Shown in pieces: positions 27,223 through 37,551 of a stretch of DNA of 64,000 nucleotides (within the stretch, counting starts at the first letter, position 1; each line of letters starts with the position of its first letter). The position numbers and the translations under genes are program-made. Origin of the DNA: Albibeggiatoa sp964388965 (lineage in GTDB: Bacteria; Pseudomonadota; Gammaproteobacteria; Beggiatoales; Beggiatoaceae); contig CAYMCP010000003.1 in NCBI GenBank assembly GCA_964388965.1, positions 1 to 64,000 of the forward strand, in the 5' to 3' direction. The notes beneath the pieces were generated by a model. That model made no database searches. It saw nothing but the letters and a program-made list of their open reading frames with translations, and was not told where the DNA came from.

Positions 27223-27756
27223 TTATACAACAGCCTGTTGGCTTAAAACAGCAAGTAAGGCATGAATTAAAATCGTTACATCTTGGGTTTGACGCGGATC
27301 AACCTCAAATAAAGGATAAATTTGTCCGCGTTTCATTAAAGCATTGTGATATTCAGCAAGCGTAACGTTTGTATTCACATCCATTCGTGTGACACCGATT
27401 ACAACAGCGGTTGTGCGGATAAAATCTTGAAATGCGTCCAGATAATAGTGCAAATCACTGATAGGATCGGGACGAGCGTTGTCAATCAACAACACAAGTC
27501 CGATACTACCTTGAGTTAAAATAGTCCACATATAATTAAAACGTTCTTGTCCCGGTGTTCCATACAGGTGAATGCGCGAATTATCTTCTAAAGTAATATA
27601 GCCATAATCCATAGCAACGGTGGTTGTTTCCTTACGTTGTTGAGTTTCCTCGTCGGTACAGCGCACATCAGTTGCAATAGGTGGCACTTCGCTGATTGCA
27701 CTAATTGCCGTCGTTTTTCCAGCACCCATAGGTCCAGTAAAAATAATCTTATTCAT
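27223..27756 (-). CDS. Small GTPase, COG2229/conservon (CvnD-like) type, copy 1
   Basis: A 177-aa P-loop GTPase. G1 is GPMGAGKTT, switch I region TTVAMDYGY, G3 YGTPGQERFNYMW, and G4 VTRMD. It is a clear paralogue of the next gene (shared AISEVP/ASISEIP, GQxRFxYMW and VTRMD). These words match CvnD of Streptomyces conservons (TTVAMDFG, GTPGQ) and differ from MglA. The gene starts 126 nt after the giant kinase and its stop abuts the next ATG, so the two GTPases are made in tandem. Confidence 0.85.
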   Translation of the reverse strand: MNKIIFTGPMGAGKTTAISAISEVPPIATDVRCTDEETQQRKETTTVAMDYGYITLEDNSRIHLYGTPGQERFNYMWTILTQGSIGLVLLIDNARPDPISDLHYYLDAFQDFIRTTAVVIGVTRMDVNTNVTLAEYHNALMKRGQIYPLFEVDPRQTQDVTILIHALLAVLSQQAVV

Positions 27757-27882
27757 AATTCAGTCCAAAAATTTCGTTACTTTTGGTTAAGCATAACAAT
27801 TTTGGTTCAGAAACTCACGTTTTAGCTTGAAGATTGAACAAATTTTTGAAATCACTGGTTATGAGGAAAATTACAAATATCA

Positions 27883-30800
27883 TTAACTATCTACTGTTTC
27901 TAATGGTACTTGTATCGTAAAAGTGACACCATGACCATATTCACTATTACATTGAATTTGACCACCTAACTTATGCGTAACCAAGTTATACACGATATGC
28001 AAACCTAAACCACTGCCACCACCTTGACGATTAGTAGTAAAAAACGGCTCAAAAATATTTTTTAAATTCGATTCAGCAACACCTTGTCCATTATCCTGAT
28101 AAGTCAAACGTAAAAATTGCTCATCAATTACTTCTGCACACAACGAAATCAAACCTTCATCTTGCTGTATGAAACCATGTGTTAATGAATTCATAATTAA
28201 ATTAACGATAATCTGATAAAATGCACTAGGATAACTAGATAAGGTAATTTTTTGCTCGCAATGAATACTAATGCTATTTTTAATACGTTTTAATTTTGGA
28301 TGCAAACTTAATAAAATTTCATCTAAATATTCGCACAATTCAAAAGTACGTTTTTGCTCGGTAGATTGATCTACTGCAACTTGTTTAAATCCTTGAATTA
28401 ATTCACTGGCACGATTAAGATTATTCAGTACAAAATCAGTACCTTGTAACGCAGATTGTAAATACTTTTCCAAGTCACTGCGTTTCATTTTATTACTTTG
28501 ATACAATTTTTGTAATTCTGTAGTCAAACTGCGCAATTTTGACGCAGCCGTCACACCTATTCCAACGGGTGTATTAATTTCGTGAGCAACACCCGCAACC
28601 AAATTGCCTAATGCCGCCATTTTTTCTGATTCAACCAATTGTCGTTGCGCGGATTGTAATTTTTCTAATGTATGAGATAACGCTTGTTTCTGAGTTTCGA
28701 TTTCTATTGTTCTCTCTTGCACTTTATCTTCCAAATTAGCATATAAACGCGCATTTTCAATAGAAATCGCCATTTGCGAACAAAGTATATTTAAAATTTC
28801 CAATTGATTAGGCATAAATACATGCGTCGCTAAGTTATTTTCTAAATATAACAGACCATATAATTTTCCTTTATTAATCAATGGCAAACATAAAACTGAT
28901 TTAGCACGAAGATGGATAAAATGTGGATCAAAAGTAAAATCTCCTTCTTTTGCTGCATTATGTAATACAACGACTTCTTGCGAACGTATGACATAATTAA
29001 TTAAAGAAATAGGTAGCGTAGCATGAGGATCAGTAATTGGAATCGATTGTAATACTATTACATCGTTATCATCACCTTTTGCTTCAATCACCCATTTTCC
29101 CATCTTTTCTAAAATTAAAGCACCATGTTGTGCCCCCGCATTTTCAATAACAATTTTCATTTGTTTTTTTAACAACTGTTCTAATACAATTTCACTAGCA
29201 ATCGTTTGTACCGATCTCAGTACACTGGCTAAATCGATTGAGGAATGACCATGATCTGAATCAATAGCGGAAGTCGTTGAATATTTATCTTTTGATGTGT
29301 GACGGAATAAAAATTGACTATATTGCTTTTCTAACAATAATACTTTTGCCTTTGCACCCCAGCGAGTATAAGCGTAATGTGCATCAGTCAAATACACCTG
29401 CGCTAAACGGGGATGATTAATCCGAAATAAAAATTGTGCAGCACGCTCACAAATTAATGCTTCTTCTTGCAAATAACCATGCTTTTGTGCTAGTTGAGCT
29501 GCACGTTCATAATAATCTTTTGCTAATTCAATATAATTATCTTTAACTGCAATTTCAGCTTTAAGTAATTTATATTTATGTAAATAATTTTCTGGACATT
29601 GCTTTGCCCAACACTTTAATTTTTTCTGAATACACTTGATTTCATACAAAAACAACTCTTTTTCATCAGAATTTGGTAATAAAACTAAATACAGCAATCC
29701 TGCATAAAAATGAAAACTGGCATAAACCGGAAAACTAATGACATTATTAATAAATTGTTCCGCTTTTTCCGCATTAGATAGCGCATCGTCATACTCTTGA
29801 AACCAATAACATAGCAACATTTTATGGAAATATAAATTAAACAAAGCAACTTGATCATTATCTTGATTGTGTTTTACAAGCATATCCGTTTCGTCATAAA
29901 TATCACCCTTGAGTATAATTTCTTTTTTTAGTTGCTCAATTTTATGAATATCCGTTTGTAATAAAAATTGTAAACTTTGGCGACACATACGCGCATAAAC
30001 TAATGATTTTACTTGTCTTAAACAACCGACATTGACCAAATCTTTATGAATTTCTTCATCGATAAAATCAAGCTCCTTTCCTTCAAGAAACAGCACTGAA
30101 TAATAATTACAGGCTCTTAGTACAGCTTGGTTCAAATCACCCGTTTCTAAAGTATCTAAATATATTTGCTTTAATGATGGCGCAATGTCTGACAAAGGTT
30201 CACGCCAATGACGAATTTGTGAATGTACTGCAAACCGAGTTTTTAATTCTAATGATTTGTTATTTGAACTTTCTATTAAATTTAATGATAATTGACCGAA
30301 TTCATAACCATTAGGAATGTCACAAATTATACTACATAACATGATACCGTAATTAGCATAAACATAGCTGGAGACGGGTGCGTTGCCATAACGTAAGCAT
30401 AAACTAACTGCTTTACAATTCAATAAAGGCGTTAATTCAGGGGTTGCATGATATACTGGTGTACCAAGACTACTTAAAATACGCAATGCCGCTAATTTAC
30501 TTGGATCAGACATTATTGGTAAATGCGCTAATAGATTAATTTCACGTAATCCGAGTAGCCAACGGTTGTACCATAATGCTCTAATTAAAGCTAAATGACT
30601 AGGGCTATCAGGAAAATGAATATGTAATTGATGCAAAACTTTTTGTGCCATATTAATCGCTTCGGTGTGCTTATGTGCGGCGATGCTTGCGTGAATTTTT
30701 AGCTCGTAAATTCGTACTTTATCCAATATGTTATGAGTTTGATGTAAAATAATTTCCGCTAAACCTTCCATTTGTATCGCATCACCACATAAAAATGCAG

Positions 30801-33204
30801 TTTCAGCCGCTTCAATAGTTAAAGCTAGAGTCAATTCATACTGCTGTTGCCAACTTGACGTACCTAACAATGAAATACCAGTACTTAAATAATTTAATGC
30901 GCGTGGATAAGCGGCGGCAACTCTGGCTTTACGTCCGGCAATTAAATTTAATCTTGCCAATTCTAATTGTAATGCAGGTTCAGAAATTAACGAAATTGCT
31001 TCATTCAATTGATTAACAATATCGAAAATTTGTTGTTCGCGCTTATGTGAAGGTATGTTGCGCAACAATAATTCACCCACTTTTTTATGAATTTGTTGTT
31101 TTTGTTCGGTGGGAATCAGCGAATAAGCAGCTTGTTGAATACGATCATGCGTAAAACGATATTGGGTAGACATTTGGTAACTGTCAGTCGAGACGATTCC
31201 ATAATTAGGCTGGTAAGGCACATAATCTGTCGTATGTTCCGCAGGCACAATCAGCCCTTCTGCCGCCGCCGCCCATAATGCGCTAACCGTTTGTTCTGAA
31301 ATCATTTCTAAAATTTCGATACTGAATTGATAGCCAACACAGGCTGCAAGTTTTAAAACATATTGAGTTGCATCAGGTAAACGCTGAATTTTACTTGCCA
31401 ACAAATCAATTACATTTTCAGTCATAGTGGCTTCGGCATGAATTTGGTTTAAATCCCAATCCCACACTAAACTATCTAAATCAAACTGGATTAATTTTTC
31501 TGCGTATAATGATTTTAAAAATTCATTAATAAAATAAGGATTGCCGCCTGTTTTTTCTAACACTAGATTGCCTAATGTTTGTGCGCGTTGCCAATTACAA
31601 GATAGGGTATCAGAAATTAATTGCGTAATTGCGGACAAAGTTAATGGTAATAGTGAAATTGCTTTAACTGTGACATGGGAAGTTTCTAATTCTTCAAAAA
31701 TATATATTAATGGTTGAGTGCGCTGTGTATTATTATCTTGATAAGCTGCGATGATGAATAAATAATTATTAGCGGTTGTCATTAATGGTACTAATAAATT
31801 TAAACTAGCCGCATCTGCCCAATGTAAATTATCCAAAAAAACCACTAAGGGGCGTTTTGATTGAGTAAATGCAAGAATAAAACGTTGTAAAGTCAAGCTG
31901 AATCGTGCTTGATGCTCTTCGCTGGATAAGCGATTGATACAGGGTTGCTTACCGATAATGAATTCTAATTCTGGAATTAAATCCGTCATTAATTTTCCAT
32001 TTATCCCTAATGCTGTAGTAAAGCGTTGTTCCCATATTTCTAGACGGCTTTCGATTAGCAATTGCTTAATTAAATACTGAAAAGCTTGTAAAATTGCACG
32101 ATAAGGTTGGTTATGACGGTCATTTCGCTCAAAGCAGCAGCGCACAAAATAACCACGTGATTCGGTCAATGGATCGTAAACGGCTTTTACCAGTGCTGTC
32201 TTGCCAATACCGGGTTCGCCTGCTAACATTAAAATTTGATTATTACCGTCAAGGACTTGCTCAAACATAGACAATAAAGTGTCAATTTCAAATTCACGTC
32301 CGTATAATTTTTGTGAAATCCGAAAAAATGGTGAAATATCATTTTCTCCTAACGTAATATTTTCAACATCACCATTAGCTTCTAATTGCATTAAACATGA
32401 TACTAAGTCCGCTTGAATACCAAATGCACTTTGATAACGTTCTGTAACATTTTTTTTCATTAATTTCATGATAATATTAGAAATTGCACGCGGAATAGTC
32501 GGTTTAATTTTATGTGGTGGTTCAGGTGGTTTGGCGATGTGAGCATGAATCAAGGCAATTGTATCTGTCATCTCAAATGGTAGGCGATGCGTGATTAATT
32601 TGTACAGAGTAACGCCTAATGAATAAAAATCAGTCCGATAATCCATTACTTGATTAATGCGTCCAGTCTGTTCGGGCGACATGTAGGCAAATGTGCCTTC
32701 AAGAGCTGGTGCAGTGAAATCATCTGTATCTTGTAGTAAAATTGATGATAGTCCAAAATCTATCAACTTAACGACACGAGTTTCTTGATTAATGATAATA
32801 TTAGCGGGATTAACGTCTCGATGAATGACATGCTTTTGGTGAATATGCGTTAAAATTTCGCAAATATCAATGCTAATTCTAAGAAAATTAACGAGATCAA
32901 TAGATTTGTCAGAATAAAGTTTATCCAGTGATTGTCCGCCAAAATCTTCTAACACAATAAACCAACGACGTTGATAGTGTTCTATGCTGTAGGCATTTAC
33001 TACGCCGCTAATATCTTCTAATTTTTTATGAATTTCAAACTCTTGACGAAAATGTGCAATACGCTCAGGTGAAGGACGTTCGTCAGTTAATATTTTCAAT
33101 ATGACTTTTAGATTATCGGCAGTTCGCGTTGCACGATAAATTAATGATTTATTTCCTTCGTGAATTTTGTCACGGATTTCATAACCCGGTAGCATATTCG
33201 TCAT
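27883..33204 (-). CDS. Giant Ser/Thr kinase-AAA ATPase-GAF-histidine kinase
   Basis: A 1773-aa multidomain protein without membrane segments. Order: Ser/Thr kinase (about 1-270; catalytic HRDVNPANI, with Asn where Lys is usual, and DFG in LIDFGLSS). Then a STAND-like ATPase (Walker A GEPGIGKTALV near 330), a long TPR-like helical region (about 680-1220), and a GAF domain (about 1325-1470). A coiled coil, a HisKA H-box GVAHEINTPVG (His near 1538) and HATPase_c (DNGQGV, GGGSGLGLHI) complete it. This trifunctional layout is known from cyanobacteria and large sulfur bacteria. There is no receiver domain. It heads the GTPase/GTPase/Roadblock operon, so its output may reach those GTPases (inference). 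Confidence 0.93.
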   Translation of the reverse strand: MTNMLPGYEIRDKIHEGNKSLIYRATRTADNLKVILKILTDERPSPERIAHFRQEFEIHKKLEDISGVVNAYSIEHYQRRWFIVLEDFGGQSLDKLYSDKSIDLVNFLRISIDICEILTHIHQKHVIHRDVNPANIIINQETRVVKLIDFGLSSILLQDTDDFTAPALEGTFAYMSPEQTGRINQVMDYRTDFYSLGVTLYKLITHRLPFEMTDTIALIHAHIAKPPEPPHKIKPTIPRAISNIIMKLMKKNVTERYQSAFGIQADLVSCLMQLEANGDVENITLGENDISPFFRISQKLYGREFEIDTLLSMFEQVLDGNNQILMLAGEPGIGKTALVKAVYDPLTESRGYFVRCCFERNDRHNQPYRAILQAFQYLIKQLLIESRLEIWEQRFTTALGINGKLMTDLIPELEFIIGKQPCINRLSSEEHQARFSLTLQRFILAFTQSKRPLVVFLDNLHWADAASLNLLVPLMTTANNYLFIIAAYQDNNTQRTQPLIYIFEELETSHVTVKAISLLPLTLSAITQLISDTLSCNWQRAQTLGNLVLEKTGGNPYFINEFLKSLYAEKLIQFDLDSLVWDWDLNQIHAEATMTENVIDLLASKIQRLPDATQYVLKLAACVGYQFSIEILEMISEQTVSALWAAAAEGLIVPAEHTTDYVPYQPNYGIVSTDSYQMSTQYRFTHDRIQQAAYSLIPTEQKQQIHKKVGELLLRNIPSHKREQQIFDIVNQLNEAISLISEPALQLELARLNLIAGRKARVAAAYPRALNYLSTGISLLGTSSWQQQYELTLALTIEAAETAFLCGDAIQMEGLAEIILHQTHNILDKVRIYELKIHASIAAHKHTEAINMAQKVLHQLHIHFPDSPSHLALIRALWYNRWLLGLREINLLAHLPIMSDPSKLAALRILSSLGTPVYHATPELTPLLNCKAVSLCLRYGNAPVSSYVYANYGIMLCSIICDIPNGYEFGQLSLNLIESSNNKSLELKTRFAVHSQIRHWREPLSDIAPSLKQIYLDTLETGDLNQAVLRACNYYSVLFLEGKELDFIDEEIHKDLVNVGCLRQVKSLVYARMCRQSLQFLLQTDIHKIEQLKKEIILKGDIYDETDMLVKHNQDNDQVALFNLYFHKMLLCYWFQEYDDALSNAEKAEQFINNVISFPVYASFHFYAGLLYLVLLPNSDEKELFLYEIKCIQKKLKCWAKQCPENYLHKYKLLKAEIAVKDNYIELAKDYYERAAQLAQKHGYLQEEALICERAAQFLFRINHPRLAQVYLTDAHYAYTRWGAKAKVLLLEKQYSQFLFRHTSKDKYSTTSAIDSDHGHSSIDLASVLRSVQTIASEIVLEQLLKKQMKIVIENAGAQHGALILEKMGKWVIEAKGDDNDVIVLQSIPITDPHATLPISLINYVIRSQEVVVLHNAAKEGDFTFDPHFIHLRAKSVLCLPLINKGKLYGLLYLENNLATHVFMPNQLEILNILCSQMAISIENARLYANLEDKVQERTIEIETQKQALSHTLEKLQSAQRQLVESEKMAALGNLVAGVAHEINTPVGIGVTAASKLRSLTTELQKLYQSNKMKRSDLEKYLQSALQGTDFVLNNLNRASELIQGFKQVAVDQSTEQKRTFELCEYLDEILLSLHPKLKRIKNSISIHCEQKITLSSYPSAFYQIIVNLIMNSLTHGFIQQDEGLISLCAEVIDEQFLRLTYQDNGQGVAESNLKNIFEPFFTTNRQGGGSGLGLHIVYNLVTHKLGGQIQCNSEYGHGVTFTIQVPLETVDS

Positions 33205-33655
33205 GCCTAGCTATTTTGGTATCGAACTCGGATCATAGCAACAATTTTGCCTGTCTGCTTGGTGTATTGATCTTCCCTATCCCTATAATATTTTGGATAT
33301 TTTTGATAAAAATTAAATATTTCAATAAGTTATAAGATTTAACAAAAAATATATAAGCTATTAATTTTATTGAATACTCTAAAAAAACTGTTTGAATTAT
33401 TGGTATATGGATTGCCTCCATAACTGGAAATATAGTTAATTTAATTTTGAGTGAAGACGCTAATCCTAAAATACTTTAAATATCAATTAGTTTTAAAATT
33501 TTGGGTGGCTAGTCTTGTAGTGTATTAAAATAAAATAACTATGGATAATTACATATTTTAGCTAAAATACAAACACAGCGCACGCCGTAAAACTTTAATC
33601 ACATTAGTATGCTATAGTCACTTAAAGTCATATTTATCAAATAATTGTAGTAATT
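33205..33655. other. Divergent gap between the two sensor kinases
   Basis: This 451-bp AT-rich stretch separates the divergent giant kinase and hybrid kinase. I see no gene, clear promoter boxes or convincing palindrome. Promoters for both genes must lie here. Confidence 0.5.
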
Positions 33656-35911
33656 ATGAACGCAAATGGGGCAGCTATTTTGATATTTTCAAATCATAAA
33701 CAACAGCAAATAGACAGCCTACAACAGTCTAATCTGCAACTGGAAAAGCTTAATCAGGCTTTGCATCAAGAGATTCAACAGCTCCAAGATGCGTTGAAAA
33801 AGTTGGGAGAGGAAAACAGTGATTTGCGTATTTCTCTGGAAACCACGACCGAACACGCCGATACAGTCGAGATGCAATTGTTAAGTATTCGCAATAATTT
33901 AGAGCAAGAAATTGTCGCCCGTACTCAAGAATTAGCAAACAATAATGAGCGTTTAAAGCGTGAAATCCAAGAGCGTAAACGTGTTGAAGATGTGCAACGT
34001 AATAGTTTGTTATTGCGTCAAACTTTGCTTAATAGTATTCCGAATCCAATCTTTTTTAAAAATAATTTAGGGATGTATCTAGGCTGCAATCGCAGTTTTG
34101 AAGAATATATTGGACGCTCAGAATCTGAGATTGTTGGTCATACTGCGCAAGAACTTTATCCATCGCAACGTGCAGCATTGGAAGAACAACGTGATTATGC
34201 TTTATTTAACAGTGAGATAGATGGTGTACAAATTATCGAGGAGCGGGTGCAATATGCTGATGGTTCTATGCACGATGTTATGTTTAATACCGCTACTTTT
34301 AAAACTTCAGATGGTAGCGTGGCGGGTTTGGTTGGCATTATTATCGACATTTCTGAACATAAACGCGCCGAAGAGGCATTGCTTAAAGCCAAAGAAGCGG
34401 CTGAAGAAGCTAATATCATTAAAAGTCAATTTATTGCTAATATGAGTCATGAATTGCGAACACCATTAAATGCAATTTTAGGTTACAGTGAAATGTTAGA
34501 GGAAGATGTTGCTGATTTTGGGCATTATGATCTTGTAGCAGATATTCGTAAAATTAATGCAGCCGGCAAACATTTATTAGGTTTAATTAATGACGTGCTA
34601 GATATTTCTAAGATTGAAGCTGGTAAAATGAGCATTTATGCTGAAACTTTTTCTATTCAACACATGGTGGATGATGTTGTCAGCACCATTCGCCCACTGA
34701 TTCAAACTAAAAATAATACGCTTGATGTCAAAATATCAAACGAAATTGGTAATATGCACACTGATTTAACTAAAATTCGCCAAATATTATTTAATTTACT
34801 CAGCAATGCCGCTAAATTTACTGAAAAAAGTCGTATTTCACTTGATGTTTTCCGCCGTGTTGAACCAGAACAAGATTGGATTGAATTTAGGGTAGGCGAT
34901 CAAGGGATTGGCATGACCTCTGAGCAAATGCAAAATTTATTTCAGCCCTTTACGCAAGCTGATGCTTCCACGACGCGGAAATATGGTGGTACGGGGCTGG
35001 GATTGACGATTTCACAACGTTTTGCTGAAATGATGGGCGGTAGAATCGATGTTGAAAGTGAGTACGGTAAAGGGAGTTGTTTTAGTATTCACCTGCCTGC
35101 CTATGTAATTGTTGAGGAGCCTGTTGTCGAAGGTTCTAACGCACCAAAACCGGCTACCGTGACACAACAAGCTGGTAATACAGTATTAATTATTGATGAT
35201 GATGCGATTGTACGCGAATTATTGCAAAATTATATTAAAAAGTTAGGTTTTCAGGTTATTGTTGCTGAAAGCGGTCAGGATGGTATTGCTTTAGCGCGTA
35301 AATACAAACCTCATGCAATTACTTTAGATGTCATGATGCCGGGCATGGACGGTTGGATGGTGTTATCGGAATTGAAAGCAGATGTTGAATTAGCTAAAAT
35401 ACCTGTCATTATGGTTTCATTAATTGAAGATAAAAGTATTGGTTATTCACTAGGCGCATCTGAGTATTTGACCAAACCAATTAATCGAGATGAATTAAAT
35501 CGCATATTGCGTAAATATTTAACAGATGATGAAAATTCACAAAAAATCCTTGTAGTCGAAGATGATGATGTGACTCGTAATTTAATCAAGTCGATGTTGC
35601 AAAAGATAGGTTGGCAAGTGGAATTAACGGAAAATGGTCAAGCTGCATTAGAAAGTTTATTACAAAGTCGTCCAGATTTAATTTTATCGGATTTGATGAT
35701 GCCAGAAATGGATGGATTTGAATTGATTACCAAATTGCGCAAAGAACCTGAATGGCGGCATATTCCCGTTGTGGTACTCACCGCAAAAGACATGACTCCT
35801 GATGAGCGCAATATGTTAAACAGTCGAGTTGAAAAAGTATTTCAAAAAGGTGACTATCGACGTGAGGAATTATTAAATGAGATTCGGGAATGTTTGACTC
35901 GTCCAAAATAA
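33656..35911 (+). CDS. PAS hybrid histidine kinase with two receiver domains
   Basis: Soluble sensor of 751 aa. An N-terminal coiled coil (about 15-110) is followed by one PAS domain (about 118-235; NPIFFKNNLGMYLGCN, DISEHKRAEEA). HisKA has the phospho-accepting His265 in NMSHELRTPLNAILGYSEML. HATPase_c shows NLLSNAAKFT, GDQGIGM and GGTGLGLTIS. Two receivers follow: VLIIDDDA...LDVMMPGMDGW and ILVVEDDD...SDLMMPEMDGFE. No DNA-binding output domain is present. It is divergent from the giant kinase. The double receiver could act as a phospho-sink or as input to the neighbouring system; this is unproven. Confidence 0.92.
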   Translation: MNANGAAILIFSNHKQQQIDSLQQSNLQLEKLNQALHQEIQQLQDALKKLGEENSDLRISLETTTEHADTVEMQLLSIRNNLEQEIVARTQELANNNERLKREIQERKRVEDVQRNSLLLRQTLLNSIPNPIFFKNNLGMYLGCNRSFEEYIGRSESEIVGHTAQELYPSQRAALEEQRDYALFNSEIDGVQIIEERVQYADGSMHDVMFNTATFKTSDGSVAGLVGIIIDISEHKRAEEALLKAKEAAEEANIIKSQFIANMSHELRTPLNAILGYSEMLEEDVADFGHYDLVADIRKINAAGKHLLGLINDVLDISKIEAGKMSIYAETFSIQHMVDDVVSTIRPLIQTKNNTLDVKISNEIGNMHTDLTKIRQILFNLLSNAAKFTEKSRISLDVFRRVEPEQDWIEFRVGDQGIGMTSEQMQNLFQPFTQADASTTRKYGGTGLGLTISQRFAEMMGGRIDVESEYGKGSCFSIHLPAYVIVEEPVVEGSNAPKPATVTQQAGNTVLIIDDDAIVRELLQNYIKKLGFQVIVAESGQDGIALARKYKPHAITLDVMMPGMDGWMVLSELKADVELAKIPVIMVSLIEDKSIGYSLGASEYLTKPINRDELNRILRKYLTDDENSQKILVVEDDDVTRNLIKSMLQKIGWQVELTENGQAALESLLQSRPDLILSDLMMPEMDGFELITKLRKEPEWRHIPVVVLTAKDMTPDERNMLNSRVEKVFQKGDYRREELLNEIRECLTRPK

Positions 35912-35976
35912 TTTTAATGAATATATCAAATTGAGCAAGTATTTTAGAGTAGATTTACGGGATAAATATTCATAAA

Positions 35977-36387
35977 ATGAATAAATTAAAAGCTTATACA
36001 CTATTAGAATTGATGATAGTTTTATTTATTTTTGCGTTATTAACAGGTCTCATTGCGCCCCGATTAATTTTAATCTACGATAGTGTACAAGCAGCTTATC
36101 AGCGTGATGAAATTATGTCACAAATAAGTAGTTTAAGTTATCAAGCTTATCAAAAAGGGCTTAATTTTCGTTTTGAAACTTATCCTTTTGAAGCGAATAA
36201 TGTAGATTATACTATTTTACAGAAAAATATACATTTATCTATACCTGATGGCTGGAAAATTAGCGCGAAACAACCGATTATTTTTCGAGCAAATGGGGCG
36301 TGTACGGGTGGTGAATTAACTTTACAATACGAGACGCTTTTTTATTCTGTCCAATTAATTCCACCATTTTGTCGAGCAATCCAATGA
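35977..36387 (+). CDS. Type II secretion minor pseudopilin, GspH-like
   Basis: A 136-aa prepilin. The leader is MNKLKA, cleaved before YTLLELMIVLFIFALLTGLIAP, with Glu at +5. The residue at -1 is Ala rather than the usual Gly. The small globular part, and the order in front of GspI- and GspJ-like genes, point to GspH. The stop overlaps the next start as ATGA. Confidence 0.75.
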   Translation: MNKLKAYTLLELMIVLFIFALLTGLIAPRLILIYDSVQAAYQRDEIMSQISSLSYQAYQKGLNFRFETYPFEANNVDYTILQKNIHLSIPDGWKISAKQPIIFRANGACTGGELTLQYETLFYSVQLIPPFCRAIQ

Positions 36388-36803
36388 AAATGCGTGGTTT
36401 TAGCCTGTTAGAAGCAATTGTTGCCTTAGTGTTAATATCGATGGTTGGGATGGCTTTATTTGGCTGGGTGAATGCGAATTTACAAAGCCTTCAACGAATT
36501 CAGCAAGTACAAAAGCGTCATGAGGCGGCGCGTAATGCAATGATTTTTATGGAAACAGTTAATCCAATGCAACAACCTACGGGCGATAGTACAATAGGTT
36601 TGTATCGCTTTGAATGGAAAGCAGATTCTTTGGCTGAACCTATGGATAATACAAGTGGTTTAGCAGGAAGCGGTATTTATAGCGTTGGTTTGTACGAGAC
36701 GACGGTAAATATTTACGTGGAACAAGAATGGGTTACAGTCATTAAATTAAATCAAGTTGGTTATAAGCAGGTGCGTGATCCAATATGGAAATCATGGGAA
36801 TGA
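36384..36803 (+). CDS. Type II secretion minor pseudopilin, GspI-like
   Basis: The ATG at 36384 overlaps the upstream stop (ATGA), which decides this start over a TTG at 36369. The leader MKMRG is followed by FSLLEAIVALVLISMVGMALFGW with Glu at +5 and a normal Gly at -1. The RFEWKAD phrase and roughly 139-aa size fit GspI. The stop overlaps the next gene as ATGA. Confidence 0.8.
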   Translation: MKMRGFSLLEAIVALVLISMVGMALFGWVNANLQSLQRIQQVQKRHEAARNAMIFMETVNPMQQPTGDSTIGLYRFEWKADSLAEPMDNTSGLAGSGIYSVGLYETTVNIYVEQEWVTVIKLNQVGYKQVRDPIWKSWE

Positions 36804-37402
36804 AACAACAAACCGCTTTTACCTTATTAGAAGTGTTAGTTGTGCTAGTATTAGTTAGTTTAATCAGTATGTTATTGATGCAGGGTTTAGGATTTGTGTT
36901 GCAGTTGCGCACTCAGTTTGTCAATCAACTTGATGATTTACAACAAGGTACATTGCAAGAATATTGGTTTAGAAGTTCTACAAGATCATTATTTCCCGCA
37001 GGTTCGCAATCTCCATTTGTATTTAAAGGAGATAAATATAGCTTTTCTGGTTTAACAACCGCTTCTTTGCATGATGACATTGGTACACCCGTCGCGTTTA
37101 AATGGGCGTTAATTACGCAACAGGATAAGACAAAATTATATTATTATCCAAATCTTATTAATGATCCTGAACAAAATTGGTTAGTTATGGAGTGGTTTGG
37201 AAACGAAGGACAATTTGAGTATTTGGACACAGAGGGTAAATGGTTTAGTCAATGGCCACCACAGGCGTTTGAGGCGGCTAATCAGTTGCCTGAAGCTGTT
37301 TTACTAACGGGTAAGCGTAGGCAACAAAGATTGCAATGGTTGGTTAGTGTGATTGGAATGAAAAGCGCACCTTTACAAATTAATCCTATGTTTGATTTAT
37401 AG
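36800..37402 (+). CDS. Type II secretion minor pseudopilin, GspJ-like
   Basis: The ATG at 36800 overlaps the upstream TGA (ATGA) and gives a normal leader length (MKQQTA). In-frame ATGs at 36785 and 36794 would lengthen it unusually. The hydrophobic segment is FTLLEVLVVLVLVSLISMLL with Glu at +5 and Ala at -1. About 200 aa fits GspJ. GspK, GspG and the GspD/E machinery are not next to it, and a lone gspF is at 46004. Confidence 0.78.
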   Translation: MKQQTAFTLLEVLVVLVLVSLISMLLMQGLGFVLQLRTQFVNQLDDLQQGTLQEYWFRSSTRSLFPAGSQSPFVFKGDKYSFSGLTTASLHDDIGTPVAFKWALITQQDKTKLYYYPNLINDPEQNWLVMEWFGNEGQFEYLDTEGKWFSQWPPQAFEAANQLPEAVLLTGKRRQQRLQWLVSVIGMKSAPLQINPMFDL

Positions 37403-37551
37403 GCTATTTTCTAAAGCTAAATTAATTTAATATTTAATTTTAAACCGCTAAAAATTTTAATGAGATTACTCGGTCTGGCAGTAGAAAATAACTTGCCAAA
37501 CACTTATTTTTGATGATAATGAAAACATATTCATGACACAAGGTTGCAACA

